Shown here one piece after another: positions 18,385-26,418 of a stretch of DNA of 56,474 bases. Numbering within the stretch: position 1 is the stretch's first letter; each line of letters starts with the position of its first letter. The DNA comes from JBDHRG01 sp039807445. GTDB lineage: Bacteria > Pseudomonadota > Gammaproteobacteria > Competibacterales > Competibacteraceae. The position numbers were made by a program, and so were the translations under genes. The notes under the pieces were generated by a model that made no database searches, had not been told where the DNA came from, and saw only the letters and a list, made by a program, of their open reading frames with translations. Location: NCBI GenBank assembly GCA_039807445.1, contig JBDHRG010000003.1, forward strand, positions 1-56,474, in the 5' to 3' direction.

Positions 18385-19445
18385 GCCGCTACTGGAGCCC
18401 CGTGGTGCACGGCCTGACGCCTTACGTGCCGGGCGAGCAGCCGAAGCTCGATCGGCTGGTCAAGCTCAACACCAATGAAAATCCCTACGGCCCCTCGCCG
18501 CAGGTGCTCGAAGCGATCCGGGCCGAGCTGTCGGATGCGCTGCGCCTGTATCCGGACCCCAACGCCGAGCGCCTGAAGCAGGCGATCGCCGAATGCCACG
18601 GCCTCACGCCGGCGCAGGTGTTCGTCGGCAACGGCTCGGACGAAGTGCTGGCGCACGCCTTCCAGGCGCTGTTCCAGCACCCGGCGCCGCTGCTGTTTCC
18701 CGACGTGAGCTACAGCTTCTACCCGGTCTACTGCGGGCTGTACGGCATCGCCTTCGAGACGGTGCCGCTGGCCGAAGACTTTGCGCTGCGCGTCGAGGAC
18801 TATATCCGCCCCAACGGCGGTATCGTCTTCCCGAACCCGAACGCGCCGACCGGCCGGCTGCTGGCGCTGGCCGAGATCGAGTGGCTGCTCGCGCACAGCC
18901 GCGACTCGGTGCTGGTGCTCGACGAGGCGTACATCGACTTCGGCGGCGACAGCGCGATCGTGCTGGTCGAGCGCCATCCGAACCTGCTGGTGGTACAGAC
19001 GCTGTCGAAGTCGCGCTCGCTCGCCGGACTGCGCGTCGGCTTCGCCGTCGGCCACCCGGCGTTGATCGAGGCGCTCGAGCGGGTCAAGAACAGCTTCAAC
19101 TCGTACCCGCTCGACCGGCTCGCGATCGCCGGCGCGGTCGCCGCCTTCGCCGACCGCGAGCACTTCGAGCGGACCCGGCGGGCGGTGATCGACGCGCGCG
19201 AGCAGCTGGTTCCGGCGCTGCGCGCGCGCGGCTTCGAGGTGCTGCCCTCGCAGGCGAACTTCGTCTTCGCCCGCCATCGCGGGCGCGACGCCGCGGTGCT
19301 GGCAGCGGCGCTGCGCGCGCGCAGCGTGATCGTGCGCCATTTCCGCCAGCCGCGCATCGAACAGTTCCTGCGCATCACGGTCGGCACGCCGGCGCAGAAC
19401 GCGGCGCTGTTGACGGCGCTCGATGCGGCGCTGGTCGAGGCTTGA
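18381..19445 (+). CDS. hisC: histidinol-phosphate aminotransferase
   Basis: 354 residues, fold-type I PLP enzyme. The PLP lysine is Lys210 in TLSKSRSLAGLRVGF; the cofactor Asp lies in VLDEAYIDFGG; FPNPNAPTG and VKLNTNENPYGPSP are family motifs. It transfers an amino group from glutamate to imidazole acetol phosphate. hisG-hisD-hisC are together here, while hisB, hisH, hisA, hisF, hisI and hisE are not in the window. Confidence 0.96.
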   Translation: MSRYWSPVVHGLTPYVPGEQPKLDRLVKLNTNENPYGPSPQVLEAIRAELSDALRLYPDPNAERLKQAIAECHGLTPAQVFVGNGSDEVLAHAFQALFQHPAPLLFPDVSYSFYPVYCGLYGIAFETVPLAEDFALRVEDYIRPNGGIVFPNPNAPTGRLLALAEIEWLLAHSRDSVLVLDEAYIDFGGDSAIVLVERHPNLLVVQTLSKSRSLAGLRVGFAVGHPALIEALERVKNSFNSYPLDRLAIAGAVAAFADREHFERTRRAVIDAREQLVPALRARGFEVLPSQANFVFARHRGRDAAVLAAALRARSVIVRHFRQPRIEQFLRITVGTPAQNAALLTALDAALVEA

Positions 19446-19450
19446 GCGCG

Positions 19451-20206
19451 ATGGCCGCGCTCGCCGAGCTGGTCGCCTATGCCGACGAGCTGCTCGCCGT
19501 CGGCGAGTTCACCGACTATTGCCCCAACGGCCTGCAGGTCGAGGGCAGGCCCGAGGTGGCGCGCATCGTCGGCGGCGTCAGCGCGAGCCAGGCCTTGCTC
19601 GATGAAGCCGCCGCGCGCGGCGTCGACCTGGTGCTGGTGCACCACGGCTGGTTCTGGAGGGGCGAAGACGCGTGCATCGTCGGCATCAAACGCCGGCGGC
19701 TGGCGACGCTGCTGCGGCACGACATCGGTTTGCTCGCCTACCACTTGCCGCTCGACGCGCACCCCGAGCTCGGCAACAATGCCCAGCTCGCGCGCGTGCT
19801 CGGCCTGCGCGCCACCGCCACCTTCGGCGAGGGTCGACGCCCGCTCGGCATGGTCGGCGAGCCGGCCGAGCCGCTGCCGGGCGCCGCCTTCGCCGCGCAC
19901 CTCGAGGCGCGGCTCGGCCGCGCGCCGCTGTTCGTGCCCGGCCACGGGCGGCCGATCCGGCGTATCGCCTGGTGCACCGGTGCGGCGCAAGGCTTGATCG
20001 AGCAGGCTGCGCGCACCGGTGCCGACGCCTATCTTTCCGGCGAAGTCTCGGAACCCACGGTGCACGCGGCGCGCGAACTCGGGCTGCACTATTACGCCGC
20101 CGGCCACCATGCCACCGAGCGCTACGGTGTGGCGGCGCTCGGCGCGCGCCTCGCTGCGCGCTTCGGCCTCGCCTTCGACTTCGTCGACATCCCCAATCCC
20201 GCCTGA
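19451..20206 (+). CDS. NIF3-family (YbgI-like) dinuclear metal protein
   Basis: 251 residues. Start chosen at the ATG 19451, five bases after hisC. Likely metal ligands are in LVLVHHGWFW (paired His), LPLDAHPELGNN, and near the C-terminus AGHHATERYG (His and Glu). The family has been annotated as GTP cyclohydrolase I type 2, but a physiological substrate is not firmly established. Adjacency to hisC is probably only co-transcription; it ends about 150 bases before petA. Confidence 0.9.
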   Translation: MAALAELVAYADELLAVGEFTDYCPNGLQVEGRPEVARIVGGVSASQALLDEAAARGVDLVLVHHGWFWRGEDACIVGIKRRRLATLLRHDIGLLAYHLPLDAHPELGNNAQLARVLGLRATATFGEGRRPLGMVGEPAEPLPGAAFAAHLEARLGRAPLFVPGHGRPIRRIAWCTGAAQGLIEQAARTGADAYLSGEVSEPTVHAARELGLHYYAAGHHATERYGVAALGARLAARFGLAFDFVDIPNPA

Positions 20207-20360
20207 TGTGCCGCTGCCGCTGCCGCGCAGTGTCCGCTTGACCGTCCGCGACGGCTGTAAGAACATTCCCCGTTTTAATTGCATGGATATTGCAACGAGC
20301 GGGCGTGGCTCTCTCGCAGCGGGTGGGGCGCAGGATTCTTTGAGCGAGTAGGAGAGTGCA
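20207..20360 (+). promoter_or_regulatory. upstream region of petABC
   Basis: A 154-base gap before the bc1 operon. TTGACC (20238-20243) is a fair -35; the best hexamer 17 bases on is GAACAT (20261-20266), a poor -10. An AT-richer stretch (20268-20295) follows. AGGAGAG just before the petA ATG is a good ribosome-binding site. The promoter call is tentative; a separate start for petA is expected because the preceding gene is unrelated. Confidence 0.35.
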
Positions 20361-20954
20361 ATGAGTACGGCAGTCAATCTCGGCAGGCGCCGGTTTCTGA
20401 CCGCCACGGCTACCGTCGTCGGCGGGGTCGGGGCAGCGTTCATGGCGGTGCCGTTCCTGAAGTCGTGGGCGCCCAGCGAACGCGCCCAGGCCGCCGGTGC
20501 ACCGGTCGAGGCCGACATCAGCAAGCTCGAGGCCGGCCAGATGCTGACCGTCGAGTGGCGCGGCAAGCCGGTGTGGATCGTGCGCCGCAGCCAGCCGATG
20601 CTCGACGCGCTGCCGGCGCTCGACGGCGAGCTGCGCGATCCGAAGTCGGACGTGACCGAGCAGCAGCCAGGTTACGCCAAGAACGAGTACCGCTCGCTGA
20701 AGCCCGAGTACCTGGTGCTGGTCGGCATCTGCACCCACCTCGGCTGCTCGCCGACCTTCCGCCCGGAAGTCGCTCCGGCCGACCTCGGCCCCGACTGGAA
20801 GGGGGGCTTCTTCTGCCCCTGCCACGGCTCGCGCTTCGACCTCGCCGGGCGCGTGTTCAAGGGCGTGCCGGCGCCGACCAACCTCGAAGTGCCCCCCTAC
20901 AAGTATCTGAGCGATTCCCGCGTGCTCGTGGGCGTCGGCGCGGAGGCCGCGTAA
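20361..20954 (+). CDS. petA: ubiquinol-cytochrome c reductase Rieske iron-sulfur subunit
   Basis: 197 residues. A Tat-type N-terminus (GRRRFLTATATVVGG) is followed by one membrane anchor. The [2Fe-2S] ligands lie in CTHLGC and CPCHGSRFD (two Cys and two His). It accepts electrons from quinol at the Qo site of cytochrome b and passes them to cytochrome c1. It is the first of the petABC operon; petB begins immediately after its TAA. Confidence 0.98.
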   Translation: MSTAVNLGRRRFLTATATVVGGVGAAFMAVPFLKSWAPSERAQAAGAPVEADISKLEAGQMLTVEWRGKPVWIVRRSQPMLDALPALDGELRDPKSDVTEQQPGYAKNEYRSLKPEYLVLVGICTHLGCSPTFRPEVAPADLGPDWKGGFFCPCHGSRFDLAGRVFKGVPAPTNLEVPPYKYLSDSRVLVGVGAEAA

Positions 20955-22193
20955 ATGGCGAACCGTCCCCACCCGGGTACCACCGGCATCGTCGGCTGGA
21001 TCGACGCCCGCTTCCCGCTGACCGCGACGATCCGCGAGCATCTGACGCAGTACTACGCACCGAAGAACTTCAACTTCTGGTACTACTTCGGTTCGCTGGC
21101 GCTGCTGGTGCTGGTCAACCAGATCCTGACCGGGATCTGGCTGACGATGAGCTACAAGCCCTCGGCGGCGGAAGCCTTCGCCTCGGTCGAGTACATCATG
21201 CGCGACGTCGACTGGGGCTGGCTGATCCGCTACATGCATTCGACCGGCGCCTCGGCGTTCTTCGTCGTCGTCTACCTGCACATGTTCCGTGGGCTGATGT
21301 ACGGCTCGTACAAGCAGCCGCGCGAGCTGATCTGGATCTTCGGCGTCTTGATCTTCCTGGCGCTGATGGCCGAAGCCTTCATGGGCTACCTGCTGCCCTG
21401 GGGGCAGATGTCGTTCTGGGGCGCGCAGGTGATCATCTCGCTGTTCGGTGCGATCCCCGGCATCGGCCCCGACCTGAGCCTGTGGATCCGCGGCGACTTC
21501 GTCGTCTCCGACGCGACCTTGAACCGCTTCTTCTCGCTGCACGTGATCGCGCTGCCGCTGGTGCTGATCGGCCTGGTGGTCGCGCACCTGCTGGCGCTGC
21601 ACGAGGTCGGCTCGAACAACCCCGACGGCGTCGAGATCAAGAAGTACAAGGACGCCACCGGCAAGCCGCTCGACGGCATTCCGTTCCACCCGTACTACAC
21701 GGTCAAGGATCTGTTCGGCGTCGGCGTGTTCCTGATCTTCTTCTGCGCGGTGATCTTCTTCTTCCCGGAAATGGGCGGCTACTTCCTCGAGCACCCGAAC
21801 TTCGATCCGGCCGACCCGCTGAAGACCCCGTCGCACATCGCTCCGGTGTGGTACTTCACGCCCTTCTACGCGATCCTGCGCGCGATTCCCGACAAGCTGC
21901 TCGGCGTCGTGGGCATGGGGGGCGCGATCGTGGTGATGTTCTTCCTGCCCTGGCTCGACCGCAGCCCGGTCAAGTCGATCCGCTACCGCGGACCGCTGTT
22001 CAAGGGCGCGCTGGCCGCCTTCGTCGTCGCCTTCCTGGTGCTCGGCTACCTCGGTGCGCTGCCGGCGACGCCGGGGCGCACCCTGCTCGCGCAGGCGTGC
22101 TCGGTGATTTATTTCGCGTTCTTCCTGCTGATGCCCGTGTACACCAAGTTCGACGCGGTCAAGCCGGTTCCGGAAAGGGTGACCTTCAAATGA
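20955..22193 (+). CDS. petB: cytochrome b of the bc1 complex
   Basis: 412 residues, about eight transmembrane helices. The haem ligand pairs are His-x13-His in YMHSTGASAFFVVVYLHMF and His-x14-His in SLHVIALPLVLIGLVVAHL. The Qo-site motif reads PVWY (APVWYFTPFYAILRAIP) rather than the PEWY of alphaproteobacteria and mitochondria. This variant is known in some betaproteobacteria, and the Glu to Val change affects the proton route at the quinol site. The gene overlaps petC by four bases. Confidence 0.98.
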   Translation: MANRPHPGTTGIVGWIDARFPLTATIREHLTQYYAPKNFNFWYYFGSLALLVLVNQILTGIWLTMSYKPSAAEAFASVEYIMRDVDWGWLIRYMHSTGASAFFVVVYLHMFRGLMYGSYKQPRELIWIFGVLIFLALMAEAFMGYLLPWGQMSFWGAQVIISLFGAIPGIGPDLSLWIRGDFVVSDATLNRFFSLHVIALPLVLIGLVVAHLLALHEVGSNNPDGVEIKKYKDATGKPLDGIPFHPYYTVKDLFGVGVFLIFFCAVIFFFPEMGGYFLEHPNFDPADPLKTPSHIAPVWYFTPFYAILRAIPDKLLGVVGMGGAIVVMFFLPWLDRSPVKSIRYRGPLFKGALAAFVVAFLVLGYLGALPATPGRTLLAQACSVIYFAFFLLMPVYTKFDAVKPVPERVTFK

Positions 22194-22930
22194 GAAAGCT
22201 GATCATCGCGCTGGTCTTCGCGGCGCTTCCGGGGCTGGCCGCTGCCGCCGAGGGGGGCTATCCGCTCGACAAGGCCAGCATCGACCTCAACAACCAGGCT
22301 TCGCTGCAGCGCGGCGCCAAGCTGTTCGTCAACTACTGCATGGGTTGCCACTCGGCCGAGAGCCAGCGCTACAGCCGTATGGCGCGCGACATCGGCCTGA
22401 GCGAAGAGGAGGTCAAGAACAACCTGATCTTCACCGGCGCCAAGGTCGGCGATACCATGAAGAACGCGATGCCCAAGGCGGAAGCGAAGAAGTGGTTCGG
22501 TGCGCCGCCGCCCGATCTGACGCTGATCGCCCGTTCGCGCGGCGTTGACTACCTGTACACCTATCTGCGCACCTTTTACGTCGATCCGAAGCGGCCGTGG
22601 GGGTTCAACAACGCGGTGTTCCCGCTGGTCGGCATGCCGCACGCGCTCGCCGACCTGCAGGGCTGGCAGAAGGTCGTGGTCGAGAAGACCCAGGATGTCG
22701 AGGGTAACGCGGTCGAGCACATTACCGGCTTCGAGCTGGTCAAGCCCGGCAGCCTGAGCCCGCCCGAGTTCGACGCAGCGATGCGCGATCTGGTCAACTT
22801 CATGGCCTACATCGCCGAGCCGATCAAGCTCGAACGCCAGCGCATCGGCATCTGGGTGCTGGCCTTCCTGGTGCTGTTGACGGCGGTGTTGTATCTGCTC
22901 AAGAAAGAGTACTGGAAGGACGTGCACTGA
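22190..22930 (+). CDS. petC: cytochrome c1
   Basis: 246 residues. Signal peptide about 1-20 (LIIALVFAALPGLAAAAE), c-type haem site CMGCH, probable axial Met in MKNAMPKAEAKKW, and a C-terminal membrane anchor (IGIWVLAFLVLLTAVLYLL). It completes the bc1 complex encoded by petABC. The start overlaps the petB stop (ATGA, 22190-22193). A GC-rich hairpin follows the stop. Confidence 0.97.
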   Translation: MRKLIIALVFAALPGLAAAAEGGYPLDKASIDLNNQASLQRGAKLFVNYCMGCHSAESQRYSRMARDIGLSEEEVKNNLIFTGAKVGDTMKNAMPKAEAKKWFGAPPPDLTLIARSRGVDYLYTYLRTFYVDPKRPWGFNNAVFPLVGMPHALADLQGWQKVVVEKTQDVEGNAVEHITGFELVKPGSLSPPEFDAAMRDLVNFMAYIAEPIKLERQRIGIWVLAFLVLLTAVLYLLKKEYWKDVH

Positions 22931-22941
22931 GGCGTGCCACG

Positions 22942-22969
22942 GCGGCGGGGGGGATCCCCACCCCGCCGC
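22942..22969 (+). terminator. GC-rich hairpin after petC
   Basis: GCGGCGGGG (22942-22950) pairs with CCCCGCCGC (22961-22969); the loop GGGATCCCCA can pair further on itself. It lies 12 bases after the petC stop and before sspA. There is no T-run, so it may be a processing or Rho-assisted 3' end rather than a full intrinsic terminator. Confidence 0.5.
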
Positions 22970-23006
22970 GCGTCCTCCGGCAATCAACGGCAATGCAGGG
23001 GGACGC

Positions 23007-23633
23007 ATGACGGTCAACGGTGTACGCAGGTCAACGCTCACCCTGTTTTCGCTGCCCAACTGCTGTCATTGTCACCGCACCCGCCTCGCGCTGCTCGAGA
23101 AGGGCATCGAGGCGGATCTGGTCTACGTCAACCCCGCGCAGCCCCCCGACGAGCTGGTCGAGCTGAATCCGGGCTTGACGCTGCCGACCCTGGTCGACCG
23201 CGAGCTGGTGCTGTACCACGACCGAGTGATCCTCGACTACCTCGGCGAGCGCTACCCCCATCCGCCGCTGCTGGCTGCCGATCCGGTGAGCCGTGCCCGG
23301 CAGCGCCTCGCGCTGTACCGCATCGAGGCCGACCTGTACACGCTGCTGCCGCGGCTGTCGCGCGCGAGTCGCGAAGACCGCGATCATGCGCGCGAAACCC
23401 TGCGCAACCAGATCGCGGCGAGCGCGCCGCTGTTTGCGGCGGCACCGTGGTTCCTCGGTGAAGAATTCAGTCTGCTCGACTGCAGCCTGGCGCCGCTGCT
23501 GTGGCGCCTGCCGCACTACGAGATCGAGCTGCGGGCCGAAGCCGCACCGGTGCTCACCTACGCCGAGCGCCTGTTCGCACGCCCGGCCTTCCGCGCCAGC
23601 CTGAGTCCGGTCGAGGGCGAGATGCGGGCGTGA
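23007..23633 (+). CDS. sspA: stringent starvation protein A-like glutathione S-transferase fold protein
   Basis: 208 residues with an N-terminal thioredoxin-like GST domain and a C-terminal helical domain. The neighbouring sspB supports SspA. In E. coli SspA binds RNA polymerase rather than acting as an enzyme. The N-terminal motif is unusually rich in Cys and His (PNCCHCHRTRLALLEKG), giving a C-x-x-C, where SspA and GST proteins normally have a single Cys or Ser. The petABC-sspA-sspB order is typical of betaproteobacteria. Confidence 0.88.
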   Translation: MTVNGVRRSTLTLFSLPNCCHCHRTRLALLEKGIEADLVYVNPAQPPDELVELNPGLTLPTLVDRELVLYHDRVILDYLGERYPHPPLLAADPVSRARQRLALYRIEADLYTLLPRLSRASREDRDHARETLRNQIAASAPLFAAAPWFLGEEFSLLDCSLAPLLWRLPHYEIELRAEAAPVLTYAERLFARPAFRASLSPVEGEMRA

Positions 23634-23650
23634 GACCTGGCGTGTCCGGT

Positions 23651-23656
23651 TATACT
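23651..23656 (+). promoter_or_regulatory. possible -10 element for sspB
   Basis: TATACT lies in the 62-base gap between sspA and sspB, 39 bases before the sspB ATG. The -35 position inside the end of sspA is weak. It could give sspB extra transcription apart from sspA. Confidence 0.3.
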
Positions 23657-23695
23657 TTCGCCACCGATCCCGTTTCCCCGGAGCCCACGCCCGCG

Positions 23696-24088
23696 ATGAC
23701 TTCCAACCGTCCGTACCTGATCCGCGCGCTGTACGAGTGGATACTCGACAATGCGATGACGCCGCACATCCTGGTCAATGCCGTGCTGTCGGGGGTCGAG
23801 GTGCCGACGCAGCACGTGCACGAGGGACGGATCGTGTTGAACGTCAGCCCTTCGGCGGTGCAGGGGCTGCAGATCGGCAATGACTGGATCGAGTTCAGCG
23901 CCCGCTTCGGCGGCCTCGCGCGCACGGTGCGCGTGCCGGTGATGGCGGTGCTGGCGATCTATGCGCGCGAGAACGGCCAGGGTACCGCCTTTCCCGAAGA
24001 GCTCGGCTACGAGCCGCCGCCCTCTCCGCCCGAGCCGCCGCAGCAGCCGGAGCGCGGCAAGCGCCCGGCGCTGAAGGTGGTCAAGTGA
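23696..24088 (+). CDS. sspB: ClpXP protease specificity-enhancing factor
   Basis: 130 residues. The N-terminal domain (SNRPYLIRALYEWILDNAMTPHILV, GRIVLNVSPSAVQGL, FSARFGGLARTVRVPV) binds ssrA-tagged proteins. A Pro/Glu-rich linker leads to the C-terminal ALKVVK, which matches the ClpX-binding tail of SspB. It delivers trans-translation products to ClpXP. It follows sspA as in E. coli and is convergent with the dolP-like gene. Confidence 0.95.
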   Translation: MTSNRPYLIRALYEWILDNAMTPHILVNAVLSGVEVPTQHVHEGRIVLNVSPSAVQGLQIGNDWIEFSARFGGLARTVRVPVMAVLAIYARENGQGTAFPEELGYEPPPSPPEPPQQPERGKRPALKVVK

Positions 24089-24108
24089 GGCATGTGCGAT
24101 GAGTCATT

Positions 24109-24135
24109 AGGGATGGGGCTGGATGTCCCATCCCT
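24109..24135. terminator. hairpin between convergent sspB and dolP-like gene
   Basis: AGGGATGGG (24109-24117) pairs perfectly with CCCATCCCT (24127-24135) across a nine-base loop. The convergent position suggests a shared 3' end for both genes. No long T-run is seen on either strand. The right arm leads into a CCCATTCCCCAT-type repeat (24127-24155). Confidence 0.5.
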
Positions 24136-24155
24136 CATTGCCCATTCCCCATGGC
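24127..24155. repeat. CCCAT/CCCATT low-complexity repeat
   Basis: A run of short units (CCCATCCC, CCCATTCCCCAT) in the 78-base convergent gap. A closely similar run occurs at 44910-44930 before secA and a related CCCCTCACCCC run lies inside murD at 34577-34602. The composition is unlike the surrounding GC-balanced coding DNA. Confidence 0.5.
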
Positions 24156-24166
24156 CCCGCAGGTGA

Positions 24167-24754
24167 TTAGGCATCGAGGTACTCGAACAGCCTGACCACG
24201 CGCTGCACGCCGCCGACGCGGCGCACGGTCGCGGTCACCGCCTCGGCTTCCTGTGGCCGCACCAGCCCCATCAGGTAGACGATCCCGCGCTCGGTGACGA
24301 CCTTGACCCGGGTCGGGTCGAAGTCGCGGATGCCGTCGACCTGGAACAGCGAAGACTTCACCTTGGTCGTGATCCAGGCATCGCTCGAGCGGCTGCCGAG
24401 GCTGCTCGCCGGCATCACCGTCAGCTCGTTGTAGACCGCGCGCACTTCCTCGACGCTGCGGGCGATCTGCTCGGCGCGCTGCCTGTCGGCCGGGCTCGCG
24501 ACTTCGCCGGTCAGCAGCAGCGCGCGGTTGTAGCTGGTGGCGTTGATGTGGGCGCGCGCGCCCAGGCCGGAGTTGTTGACGGCCGAACTCGCCTTCTGCT
24601 CGATCGCCTCGTCTTCGACCACGGTGCCGGCGGTGCGGCGGTCGTGCGCCATGCTGGCGCCGGTGGCGGCGCCGCCGACCAGGATCGGTGCACAGGCGCC
24701 GGCCGAGACGGCGAGCAGCAGCGCCAGCAGGGAGGTCCGGAGTGTTGTCGTCAT
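24167..24754 (-). CDS. outer-membrane lipoprotein with two BON domains (DolP/YraP-like)
   Basis: 195 residues from the ATG at 24754, which gives a clean lipoprotein signal (LRTSLLALLLAVSAGACAP, lipidated Cys about 21). After GGAATGASMAHDRRTAG come two BON domains of about 65 residues each. DolP associates with the outer membrane through anionic phospholipid and supports BAM function and envelope integrity. The neighbour yraN is also next to the dolP region in E. coli, which strengthens the call. It is 16 bases downstream of yraN. Confidence 0.9.
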   Translation of the reverse strand: MTTTLRTSLLALLLAVSAGACAPILVGGAATGASMAHDRRTAGTVVEDEAIEQKASSAVNNSGLGARAHINATSYNRALLLTGEVASPADRQRAEQIARSVEEVRAVYNELTVMPASSLGSRSSDAWITTKVKSSLFQVDGIRDFDPTRVKVVTERGIVYLMGLVRPQEAEAVTATVRRVGGVQRVVRLFEYLDA

Positions 24755-24770
24755 CGCTTGGCCTCGTCGC

Positions 24771-25130
24771 TCAGCAACTCTGGAAGGCATCGCGGATCCA
24801 TTCGACCACCGGTGCATCGCGGCCCGGCGTGATCGCGAGCACGTCGAAACGGCAGGGGCGATCCGACGGATGCCGTTGCAGGTAGAATGCGGCGGCGCGG
24901 ATCAGGCGCCGGCGCTTGATCGCGGTCACCGTCTCGGCGGCGGTGCCGCGGCCGGCGTCGCGGCGGCAGCGCACTTCGACGAACACCAGCGTCGCGCCGT
25001 CGCGCATCACCAGATCGAGCTCGCCGCCGCGGGCGCGGAAGTTGCGCGCCAGGCAGCGCAGCCCGTGCGCCTCGAGCCAGGCCAGCGCCAGGTCTTCGCC
25101 GGCGCGGCCGCGCTCGCCGGCACCGCTCAC
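24771..25130 (-). CDS. yraN: YraN family protein (UPF0102, endonuclease-like fold)
   Basis: 119 residues from a GTG at 25130. Family motifs are GERGRAGEDLALAWLEAHG, LARNFRARGGELDLVMRD and LVFVEVRCR; the Glu-Asp-Glu set resembles a restriction-endonuclease-like core. No biochemical role is firmly established, though linkage to rsmI and natural-competence genes is common. It is divergent from rsmI with 54 bases between the starts. Confidence 0.92.
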   Translation of the reverse strand: MSGAGERGRAGEDLALAWLEAHGLRCLARNFRARGGELDLVMRDGATLVFVEVRCRRDAGRGTAAETVTAIKRRRLIRAAAFYLQRHPSDRPCRFDVLAITPGRDAPVVEWIRDAFQSC

Positions 25131-25184
25131 TGCGGCCTCCCGCTGCCCGGGGCAGACATCACCATATTCGAGGACGTTCGCATC

Positions 25185-26039
25185 GTGTCCATCCAGCCCG
25201 CCACCTTATACGTGGTCGCCACGCCGATAGGCAACCTGCAGGACTTGAGCCCGCGCGCGCGCGAAGTGCTGGCTGCGGTCGATCGGGTCGCCGCCGAAGA
25301 TACCCGCCACACCGCCCGGCTGTTCCGCCATTTCGGCATCGATACGCCGCTGGTTTCGCTGCACGAGCACAACGAGCGCGACCGCGCCGCCGCGCTGCTC
25401 GTCGAGCTCGCCGCCGGGCAATCGCTGGCACTGGTGTCGGATGCCGGCACGCCGCTGGTATCCGATCCGGGCTTCCACCTGGTGCGCGCGGCGCGCGGTG
25501 CCGGCATCGCGGTGCGCGCGGTGCCGGGGCCGAGCAGCGTGCTCGCGGCGCTGTCGGTCGCCGGGCTGCCGACCGACCGCTTCGTTTTCGAAGGCTTCCT
25601 GCCGGCCAGGCCAGCGGCGCGGCGCACGCGGCTCGAACACCTGCGCGACGAGCCGCGCACGCTGGTGTTCCTCGAGTCCAGCCACCGCATCGTCGAGGCG
25701 CTCGCCGACTGCGCGGCGGTGTTCGGTGCCGGGCGCGAAGCCGTGGTCGCGCGCGAGCTGACCAAACTGTTCGAAGAAAGCCCGGGCGGCGGGCTCGGTG
25801 CGCTGCACGCGTGCTTCGCTGCCGAGTCCGAGCGCTGCCGGGGCGAGTTCGTCCTCGTCGTGCGCGGCGCGCCCGAGCCGGCGGCCGACGCCCTGCCCGC
25901 CGAGGCCGAACGCGTCCTCGCGCTGTTGCTCGAAGAGCTGCCCGTCAAGCAGGCCACGGCGCTGGCCGCGCGCCTCACCGGCGCCAAGAAAAACCTGTTG
26001 TACGAAACGGCCTTGCGCCTGTCCGCGCTTGCAAGATAG
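25185..26039 (+). CDS. rsmI: 16S rRNA (cytidine-1402-2'-O)-methyltransferase
   Basis: 284 residues from the GTG at 25185. Tetrapyrrole-methylase fold with LYVVATPIGNLQDLSPRA, AEDTRHT, LVSDAGTPLVSDPG and AVPGPSSVLAALSVAGL. It methylates the ribose of C1402 in the 16S decoding centre. Divergent from yraN, a common pairing. Its last codons contain the -35 element of the rnpB promoter. Confidence 0.96.
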   Translation: MSIQPATLYVVATPIGNLQDLSPRAREVLAAVDRVAAEDTRHTARLFRHFGIDTPLVSLHEHNERDRAAALLVELAAGQSLALVSDAGTPLVSDPGFHLVRAARGAGIAVRAVPGPSSVLAALSVAGLPTDRFVFEGFLPARPAARRTRLEHLRDEPRTLVFLESSHRIVEALADCAAVFGAGREAVVARELTKLFEESPGGGLGALHACFAAESERCRGEFVLVVRGAPEPAADALPAEAERVLALLLEELPVKQATALAARLTGAKKNLLYETALRLSALAR

Positions 26040-26057
26040 GCGCTGAGGCTCCAGAAT
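26029..26057 (+). promoter_or_regulatory. rnpB promoter
   Basis: TTGCAA (26029-26034), 17 bases, CAGAAT (26052-26057); both hexamers match the sigma-70 consensus at four of six positions. The predicted first base falls at about 26065, exactly the base that opens the P1 helix of RNase P RNA. The -35 lies inside the 3' end of rsmI. Confidence 0.6.
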
Positions 26058-26064
26058 CCGCGCC

Positions 26065-26418
26065 GGAAGTCGGCCGGGCGATCGCTGCTCCCCGTTCGCG
26101 GGGGTGGAGGAAAGTCCGGGCTCCACAGGGCAGGGTGCCAGGTAACGCCTGGGCGGCGCGAGCCGACGGAAAGTGCCACAGAGAACAGACCGCCCAAGTC
26201 CGCTCGCGGACCGGCAAGGGTGAAACGGTGCGGTAAGAGCGCACCGCGTTCCCGGTAACGGGAACGGCACGGTAAACCCCACCCGGAGCAAGACCAAATA
26301 GGGGAGCGCCACGTGTGGCCCGCACGGCTCCCGGGTAGGTCGCTACAGGCGTCCGGTGACGGGCGTCGCAGATGAATGATCGTCCTCGACAGAACCCGGC
26401 TTACAGGCCGACTTCCTT
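26065..26418 (+). ncRNA. rnpB: RNase P RNA, bacterial type A
   Basis: About 354 nt. It is the catalytic RNA that removes 5' leaders from tRNA precursors. The 5' GGAAGTCGGCC (26065-26075) pairs perfectly with GGCCGACTTCC (26406-26416) as P1. Universally conserved core parts are present in order: GAGGAAAGTCCGGGCTCC, AGGGTGCCAGGTAACGCC, GGTGCGGTAAGAGCGCACC, GGTAAACCCCACCCGGAGC, CCAAATAGGG, and GATGAATGATCGTCC leading to ACAGAACCCGGCTTA. The 3' end is approximate. Placement between rsmI and mraZ is common in betaproteobacteria. Confidence 0.98.

Noticed and set aside
19686..21836. A long minus-strand open frame opposite the NIF3 gene and petAB
   Set aside because: Shadow of petA, petB and the NIF3-family gene; no family motif and no ribosome site.
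26041..26400. Open frames on both strands inside the RNase P RNA gene
   Set aside because: The segment is fully explained by conserved rnpB core elements and the P1 helix.
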